Source of the DNA: Isoetes taiwanensis
Lineage: Eukaryota; Streptophyta; Lycopodiopsida; Isoetales; Isoetaceae
Assembly (NCBI GenBank): GCA_021234155.1
Contig: JAJEKV010000027.1
Span: 11,172,716 to 11,236,715 of the forward strand
Length of the DNA stretch: 64,000 nucleotides
Direction of reading: 5' to 3'
Each line of letters opens with the position of its first letter. Within the stretch, counting starts at the first letter, position 1. The notes beneath the pieces are model-generated. The model made no database searches and was not told the DNA's origin. It saw only the letters and a program-made list of their open reading frames with translations. Below, piece by piece: positions 57,983 to 64,000 of this stretch. Made by a program: the position numbers and the translations under genes.

Positions 57983-58908
57983 TTAGAATAGCACTTCTCT
58001 TTCAAAATAAGGCCTGAGATCCTTGGCATTTCTGGGATTAGGCAACAATTCCCCTTCTGGAGTCATCAAGTAGAAAGCCCCACCTGGTACCTCTTTATCA
58101 ATCAGAAATGGGCCTTCCCATGGGCTTTGAAATTTGGATAGATGCTTCTTAGTGGTCCTGCACAATACCAATTGGCCTTCCTCAAATGGATTGACAACCT
58201 GTAACTTGTCTTTGATAAGCTTTACCTTCTGTTTATGCCTCATATTGAAATCTGCTACTTCTTGTCTCATCTCTTGCAATTGCAGCAAATCATCCATCCT
58301 ATTATGTACTTGATTTGGAGTTGGAACTTCTCCTAAATTCTCATAATAAGGGAGCTCCACAAATGAACACAAAGGAATGTCCAAATGAATAGGCATCACA
58401 GCTTGCCCTCCATAAACCAATTCAAATGGTGTAAATCCTGTCGCTAACTTGTAAGTACACCTGAAACTCCATAAGGCACCTGTCAAGGCTTCATGCCAAT
58501 TTCTTTGATTATCCTTCACTGTTTTGGCCAAGATAGCTTTCAGAATTTTGTTAGTAGACTCGACTTGCCCATTGCCCCATGGATAATAAGCGTAAGCTTG
58601 CACATGTTGAACACCAATCTTTTACGTTAATCCCGAGCTACTACTTTTCCCATGAAATGACTTCCTCGATCGGACAAAAGAATGGTTGGAACACCAAACC
58701 GAGAAATCAAATTGTGATAAAGAAAGCTTCTTGTGGTATTTTTTACGTAGCATGCTTTCTTTGGAATTGCTTCTACCCACTTTGTAAACATACATGTGGC
58801 TGCCAAGATATACTTATGACCTTTGGAAGATGGAGGATTGATAGGCCCAATGTAATCCAATCCCCACATATGAAATGGACCAACACTCAAAATAGGATGG
58901 AATGGCAT
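57983..58908 (-). pseudogene. Integrase core and C-terminal part
   Basis: Frame 58908-58627 holds WGLDYIGPINPPSSKGHKYI with the first catalytic Asp and TILLSDRGSHFMGK with the second. Frame 58603-57983 holds YYPWGNGQVESTNKILKAIL with the Glu, LATGFTPFELVYGGQAVMP and a tail with FEEGQLVLCRTTKKHLSKFQ, SPWEGPFLI and DLRPYFEREVLF. The core and C-terminal frames are offset by a shift near 58610. It would join retrotransposon cDNA to host DNA. All three catalytic residues are visible. Confidence 0.93.
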
Positions 58909-58922
58909 ATTATTATGGCCTG

Positions 58923-59597
58923 TTAATCTTTATTATGCCTTTGACACTTCTCACATTTGCTAACAAAGTCTCTAGTATCCTTGTAAAGAGTTGGCCAATA
59001 ATATCCCCAATGAAGGATCTTCCGAGCTGTGGTTCTGGCTGCAAAATGCCCCTGACAATCATGTGCTTGCTGCAACAAATCATGAGTTTGTTGACCAGCA
59101 ACACATCTTAATAAGAGACCTTCCATAGTCCTCTTATAAAGAATAGCTTCATGCACCACATAACCAGCTGCTTGTACTCTAAGAGCATGCTTTTGTTGCT
59201 TTGAAAATGATGAAGGATAAGTCTGATCTTGCAAATACCTGTATATGTTGGCATACCAAAGATCCACCGTCTCAATGAACCCTTGTAATACTCCATTATC
59301 CTGAAATGCTACTTGCTGATCTGTTTCCTCTTCTATTTCAGCACCACTACTCAAATATGCACTTGGATTATGAGCTCCTTGAGCCATTTTAACATACTTC
59401 AACTCAAATTCTTGTATGATAAGAGCCCATCTTGTAAACTTAGGATCTTGGACAGTCTTATTGTAAATGCATGGCAACGGGTTCACATCCATATGAATGT
59501 AAACATACTGTACATTTGCTGAATTCCATTGTGACGGAAGAAGATAATGTCTAAATTTGTTCAAGGCCCACTTCAATGCTAACCCAAGATGCTCCAC
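58923..59597 (-). pseudogene. RNase H end and integrase zinc-binding domain
   Basis: The frame opens with LALKWALNKFRHYLLPSQWN then DPKFTRWALIIQEFELKYVK, the C-terminal RNase H stretch of Ty3-type polyproteins. It ends with HDCQGHFAARTTARKILHWG then YYWPTLYKDTRDFVSKCEKC, the HHCC zinc domain of integrase. RNase H removes the RNA strand during reverse transcription. The frame is separated from RT by stops around 59600-59740. Confidence 0.9.
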
Positions 59598-59746
59598 ATG
59601 AGTCCATTTCTGCTCTTATGGAGTTAACACCCTGCTAGCATAATAATTCACATCATAATGCTTTTGCTGATTTTTCTGACATAGTGTGACAGCCAATGAA
59701 ATGGCTCACTCATTCTTGGAGGAATCAGCAAAGTTCTCTCTTTTAA

Positions 59747-61180
59747 TTATGCAAGGCACCATTCAAATGCTTCTTGAGCGTCTTCCTTCCATCTAAAATG
59801 CTGCCCTGGCTTCATACAATCCACAAGTGGCTGGGTTACTTGAGCAAAATTATGCAAATACCTCCTACTAAAACTGAGTTGGCCATATAAGCTTCTCACT
59901 TGGGATACATTTGTAGGTGGTTTGACCTTCTCCAAGGCTGCAATCTTACCATGATCCACTTGTAATCCCTTTTCTGAAACATAATTGCCCAATAATTTTC
60001 CTCCTCTAGTGAAGAAAATACACTTAGCAGGATTCAAACTTATGCCATACAATCGACATCTTTCAAGAACTTTTCTGAGATGATCCAAGTGATCCTTTCT
60101 TGGATTAGAAAATACTGTTAAGTCATCTATAAAGACTCTCAAAAAGTCTAAAATATCATGAAAAGCATATGTCATAGCTCGCTGAAATGTGGCTGGAGCA
60201 TTTGTAAGGCCAAAAGGTAATACCTTGTAAGCATAGATGCCAAAAGGTGTTCGAAAAGCCGTCATTGCTTGATGTGGTGGATAGATTTGGATCTGATTAT
60301 ATCCTGAGTACCCATCCAAGAAAGAAAAGGCCTGATTTCCTGCAACAATATCCAATAAAGTGTCTATGAATGGTGTAGGAAAATGATCTCTTTTGGTAGC
60401 TTTATTGAGATCCCTGTAATCAATGCATACTCGGATTGAGTTATTTGGCTTTCTCACTGGGACAATAGAACTGATCCAATCTGAATTTGGCACTGGTACA
60501 ATAAATCCCGCCTCTAAAAGCTTCATAACTTCAGCCTTTACTTGCTCCTCTATTGCTGGACTCATTCTCCTTTGAGCTTGTTGGACTGGTTTTGATCCTT
60601 GTTTCAAATCAATGGTATGAACCACAACCTCTGGTGGAATGCCTTTCAATTCTTTGTAATTTCTTGCCAAAACATCCCTGAATTCTCTTAACAAAGATAT
60701 CAAATCACATTCCTCCTCTTGAGTAAGATCGCCTCCAATAGTAACCAATTCTTCTTGATTGCCTTGAGAAATATTAATGTTCTTGACTGAATGTGGTGAC
60801 TGTAATGAAGGTGGTGAGTGTGGTGACGAATGTGGTGAATGTGGTGAATGTGGTGACGAATGTGGTGAATGTGGTGACAGTGATGAATGTGGTGCGTGTG
60901 ATGACTGTGGTGACTGTAATGGATGTGGTGGATGTGATGATTGTGATGAATTTGGTGCATGTAATGACTGTGATGACTGTGGTGAATATGGACTGATCTG
61001 ATTTACCTCATCCTCTAAAATGTGCGCATGCCACCAAGCTTCTTGTATTTGTATAGTGGGCTGATTTCTGTTTACCCCATCCATGCTTGATGTCAAAATC
61101 AGCATCTCTACTTGATCTAGATCAATACCTTGCTGAAATAAAGTGTCATCAATGGGTCTTTGAATGGACTCCTCCTTCAT
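59747..61180 (-). pseudogene. Reverse transcriptase with a Ser-Pro-His-rich linker
   Basis: The frame has 477 codons. Residues about 75-140 are a low-complexity linker of SPHSSPHSPHSPP type. Then come ECDLISLLREFRDVLARNYK, VPNSDWISSIVPVRKPNNSI, CIDYRDLNKATKRDHFPTPF, FLDGYSGYNQIQIY and FGLTNAPATFQRAM. The catalytic motif is FIDDL where most have YxDD, and the connection EKGLQVDHGKIAALEKVKPP follows. An in-frame TAA separates it from the protease frame upstream. It stops within AQEAFEWCLA, before RNase H. Confidence 0.95.
60780..61000 (-). repeat. Coding minisatellite (GTGGTGAATGTGGTGAC)n
   Basis: Units of GTGGTGA, ATGTGGTGACGA and CTGTGATGA repeat for about 220 bases. They encode the Ser/Pro/His linker on minus while also keeping two other frames open, which explains overlapping frames on both strands here. 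Confidence 0.92.
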
Positions 61181-61195
61181 GTTTACAAGAGTCTC

Positions 61196-62875
61196 TTATA
61201 GCTCACCTTCACCAATACTTTCAAGTCTTTGGATATACTTATCTGCAACTTGCTGCTGTAAATGACATATTTCTGAAATTTGGGTACCTTTTAACCACTT
61301 GTACAAAGTCTTATCTTCCCTGTCACCCACTTCCAAGACATGAAAACAACTAAGACCTTGCTGCCCTGACACTATAGCATTCTCTTTGCTGATTTCTAAC
61401 TGCAGGCTGCTCAAAGAAGGATTGCAAAGAAAGGTACCTTTTGCTGATTTCAGAGGATGATCTATAGTAACCTTGTATTCCCCTTGAAAGATATTCATTT
61501 CACGCTTCCTCCATGAAGTCTCAGCTTGTACGGCGTCTAACCATGTACGACTCAGCAACAAAGTATAAGTTTCAGCATGCACACTCTCTGGAAATTTCAA
61601 AACCATGAAATCCAAGATTGCTTCCACCTCATACACCTTGCATAAAACATTTCTTATGACTCCCATAGGCTGCACCTTCATTTGATTGAATGCTTTGAGC
61701 ATCATAGTTGTCGGTTCCATCATTTTCAATCCAACTTGAAGCATTATGTGGTAAGGCATTACATTCACTCCACTACCGGTATCTATGTTGGCCTCTTTGA
61801 TTAGATATCCATTAATACTCACATCACAAAGAAATGGCCCTGGATCCTTGGATTGCCGGGCTGGTGGCTCCATTCTCCTCTTGTCGGTATCATTTGATAT
61901 GATTTGTTGGACTGAAATTTCTGATTTTGTTCTTCCCCCTAACTCTTGCAACAAATTTGGAGAATAATGCATCAATTGCTCAAGAGTAAGTGTAACTTTA
62001 GTGGCCAAAACTTGGCTGATCACATCATCTTCATTTTGAATTTCCTCATCCACCATAGGAGGCATTACTATGGGCTGATTTTCTTCTATAGACTGAAACT
62101 GTTCTGTGGGCAACACATTGAATTGCACCTTCTTAGGTGCTGATACCTTCAAAGCTTGTTCCTTCAAAGTCTTTGGAAAAGAGGTCTTAGTCTTCTCCAC
62201 AATTGGCACTACTCTTGGTTCTTGAACCACCTTTTGTGATCTTGTAACCGCATTTACTTCTCCAATCTCTTCTTCTTGCTGAAATGGGTCACTGTCTACC
62301 TCAACAAATCCACAATTTACTACTGATTTTGCCTTCTCTTGTTTCTTAAGCTCCTCAATAAGAGCCTTAACTTGAGGATTATCAATGTACTTTGCATCTT
62401 GAATGCGAACATCATTATTAGGAAGAGGTAGGGATTCAAACACTTGCTGCTTTGGTGGATACTTGTTGGTTGCCCATTCTGGTTTCCCATGGATTTTCCA
62501 ACAAGTAGTCTCATCATGCTTAAATTTATCACATAACTTGCAATATAAATGAGCCTTACTTGGATACCATCCCTGTTTTGGCTGCACCATTGGTGTGGAA
62601 CCCATTGGAACTTGTTGGGCAATTGGAGCTTGTGGTATCATGGGCACTTGTGGCATGATAGGTGCTGCTTGCATTGGTTGAATAGGAATAGGTGGTGCTT
62701 GTTGCATAACAGCAAATACCGGATTGGCCCTCTCAAAGAATCTCTTCTCCCTACATTCTTGATCATTATGGTCCTTGATTTGGCATCTTGAGCAGAATTT
62801 CAGCAATCTACATGTAGTATCGTAATGTCCAATAGACCCACAATACTCACAAGTAATAAACGCACCTCCCTTGGC
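61196..62875 (-). pseudogene. Zinc knuckles and aspartic protease
   Basis: At 62850-62760 two CCHC knuckles lie in one frame: CEYCGSIGHYDTTC and CSRCQIKDHNDQEC, the nucleic-acid-binding end of Gag. A Pro/Gln/Met-rich stretch follows (QAPPIPIQPMQAAPIMPQVP), then the retropepsin core EANIDTGSGVNVMPYHIMLQ with its DTGS active site. The frame ends GEGEL at a TAA, 15 nt before the ATG of the RT frame and in the same phase. No ATG starts it. It is reached from the Gag frame only by a shift near 62865. Confidence 0.92.
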
Positions 62876-63474
62876 TTCTCACCAATTGTAAGCTTAGAAA
62901 TCTTGGCTGCAATATCCTCTGTTTTATGCTCTGGGCAAAGAACTTCATGAATGTATCCTAGCTTATCTTCAGCCTTGAGAGCATACTTTTGTGCCTCTAG
63001 TAATGTTGTAGGCTGTTTAGCCTTCACCTTATGAGCAATAGCTCGTTTCAGCCCCTTCACATACCATTGGATATCCATTTCATCATTCCTTGCAATCTTC
63101 CAATGAACCACGGCTTTGAGAACCGCAATGTACCTCTGATTATACTCTCTAATTGATTCATCTTCCTTTTGTGTGAAATTTGTCCACCTTTCCATAGTCT
63201 TATCCTTACCATGGACTTCTTGATAATTAGCAATGAAAGCTTCCTTTAATTCCTGATATGTCATGGTATCTGGCTGAGTTTGTGCCCATTCCTCCACTGA
63301 ATCTTGCAAAGAACTATGAAACCAAAGCAAGTAATCAGCAGCCGGTAACTTACATTGCTGGCAATACCTCTCAAACTTCACAATATGCTTCAAAGGATCC
63401 CGATCCACCAGATCATCAAACTTTGGAATGCCCATTGTCTGAAAACCCCATACCATAGGTGGTAACACAGCCAT
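62800..63474 (-). pseudogene. Gag core (retrotrans_gag)
   Basis: The frame reads DLVDRDPLKHIVKFERYCQQ, WFHSSLQDSVEEWAQTQPDT, YQELKEAFIANYQEVHGKDK and FTQKEDESIREYNQRYIAVL, the capsid-like domain of Ty3/gypsy Gag. It forms the particle that packages element RNA. It leaves the zinc-knuckle frame at a shift near KPRE (about 62865) and ends at 62800. An ATG at 63474 is available, but an in-frame extension lies upstream past a TAA. Confidence 0.93.
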
Positions 63475-63492
63475 CTCTGCCTCTTCTTGGGT

Positions 63493-63735
63493 TTATTGAA
63501 ATTGGAAAAACGAAATTGAATCTCCCTTCAATTTGAAAAACGAAATTGGATTACCTTCTAGATCGGTAAATGGAATCAAAACCTCCTGGATCTGAGAACT
63601 AGACCCCAGATCTGCTCCCAAATCGGAAAACGAAATTGAATCTTGATGCAATTTTGAGCCCAAAGATTGACTCACCGGTCCCCTTCTTGTTACGATAGAG
63701 CTTGGTAGTATCTCCTTCTTACTTCTCTTGGGCAT
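63493..63735 (-). pseudogene. Gag N-terminal extension with internal repeats
   Basis: The ATG at 63735 opens MPKRSKKEILPSSIVTRRGP. Three repeats follow, of the sort DSISFSDLG, GNPISFFKLK and DSISFFQFQ, from a DNA repeat around AAACGAAATTGAATC. It ends at TAA (63493-63495), and the Gag core ATG lies 18 bases on in the same phase, so this is probably the true Gag start. Confidence 0.75.
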
Positions 63736-63899
63736 AAAACTATGCTCCCCTTGTCAAATTCTACCCCACAAATCAATTACGGCAAAATTCCCTTCACACA
63801 AGAAATTGCTCCTTTCTCAATGGTGTCGTTCTTTACCGACGAATACCAGTGGTAACAACTCCTTTTTCTTTGGAAATTCTTGCCGATCAATGGTCTGTC

Positions 63900-63916
63900 G
63901 AGCACCGTGGTCGCCA
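63900..63916 (-). other. Probable primer-binding site of the Ty3/gypsy element
   Basis: Three bases inside the right LTR, minus reads TGGCGACCACGGTGCTC. TGG at this place is typical; I cannot name the tRNA. Confidence 0.6.
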
Positions 63917-63919
63917 AAT

Positions 63920-64000
63920 TGTTAGAGCCTAGACTCTAACCTTGCAAGAAGGATGAAAAACCCAACAATACAAGCTCAATCTATCAGAACAAGGCGCACA
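63920..64000 (-). repeat. 5' LTR of the Ty3/gypsy element, partial
   Basis: It matches the left LTR for about 75 bases from TGTTAGAGCCTAGACTCTAA, with a small gap near 63995. It is cut by the window end, so length and target duplication cannot be checked. Confidence 0.9.

Larger units (their letters stand above)
57198..64000 (-). mobile_element. Ty3/gypsy retrotransposon (Tat/Athila-like), right LTR cut by the window end
   Basis: Minus order: LTR (from beyond 64000 to 63920), primer site, gag, zinc knuckles, protease, RT, RNase H, integrase, 3' region, purine tract, LTR (57339-57198). The RT phrase FLDGYSGYNQIQIYPPHQ and integrase phrases GLDYIGPINPPSSKGHKYIL and GNGQVESTNKILKAILAKT point to the non-chromovirus Tat/Athila branch, and no chromodomain follows. 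Gene order RT-RNase H-integrase is that of Ty3. Stops or shifts separate nearly every domain, so it is inactive. TGTTAGAGCCTAGACTCTAA at both ends shows the paired LTRs. Confidence 0.92.

Noticed and set aside
60777-61001. Cys/Gly-rich plus-strand ORF and a His-rich minus-strand ORF
   Set aside because: Shadows of the GTGGTGA minisatellite inside the RT frame; a metallothionein-like look is accidental.

Overview
The window looks like nuclear DNA of a land plant with a large, transposon-rich, AT-rich genome. It has long stretches without genes, nested LTR and LINE retrotransposons, a CACTA-type DNA transposon, and one intact-looking spliced host gene. A non-flowering plant such as a fern or lycophyte would fit, but that is a weak inference; nothing in the window fixes the species.

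Layout. 1-9972: no gene recognised. 9973-14905: a nested block. A chromovirus-like Ty3/gypsy integrase is split by a non-autonomous LTR element (10317-14121, 5-bp target duplication GGTAG), whose left LTR is itself split by a 5'-truncated L1-type LINE. 14937-15109: a decayed LINE piece. 17474-18296: a second copy of the same L1 family. 18302-19440: a broken beta-class amino-methyltransferase (bacterial-type DNA methylase fold). 20956-33541: a LINE (family A, copy 1) with two insertions, a CACTA element (23422-28009) and a head-to-head inverted LTR-type element (29698-33154, target duplication GAAGC). 33585-34930: two kinds of degenerate tandem repeat. 35066-38260: LINE family A copy 2. 53245-53880: copy 3, 3' end only.

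The host gene is on the minus strand at 40377-44119. Eleven exons give a 569-residue CUE-like / DUF1771 / Smr-domain protein, and all splice phases agree. Two introns appear to be GC-AG.

The most unusual object is the LTR-type element around 47293-51658 (minus). Next to a perfect initiator-Met-tRNA primer-binding site and a 1,000-bp palindromic LTR-like block, it carries a 241-codon ORF of unknown function. In the same frame, after a single TAA, follows a histone H3 with a complete 98-residue core and a long divergent tail. No reverse transcriptase is present, so any mobility would depend on proteins supplied in trans.

57198 to the window end holds a decayed Ty3/gypsy element of the Tat/Athila type (minus): gag, zinc knuckles, protease, RT, RNase H and integrase are all recognisable but separated by stops and frameshifts. 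Its right LTR runs off the window.

How the parts relate: only the Smr-domain gene looks like a working cellular gene. The remainder is a layered record of insertions, with relative ages readable from what interrupts what.
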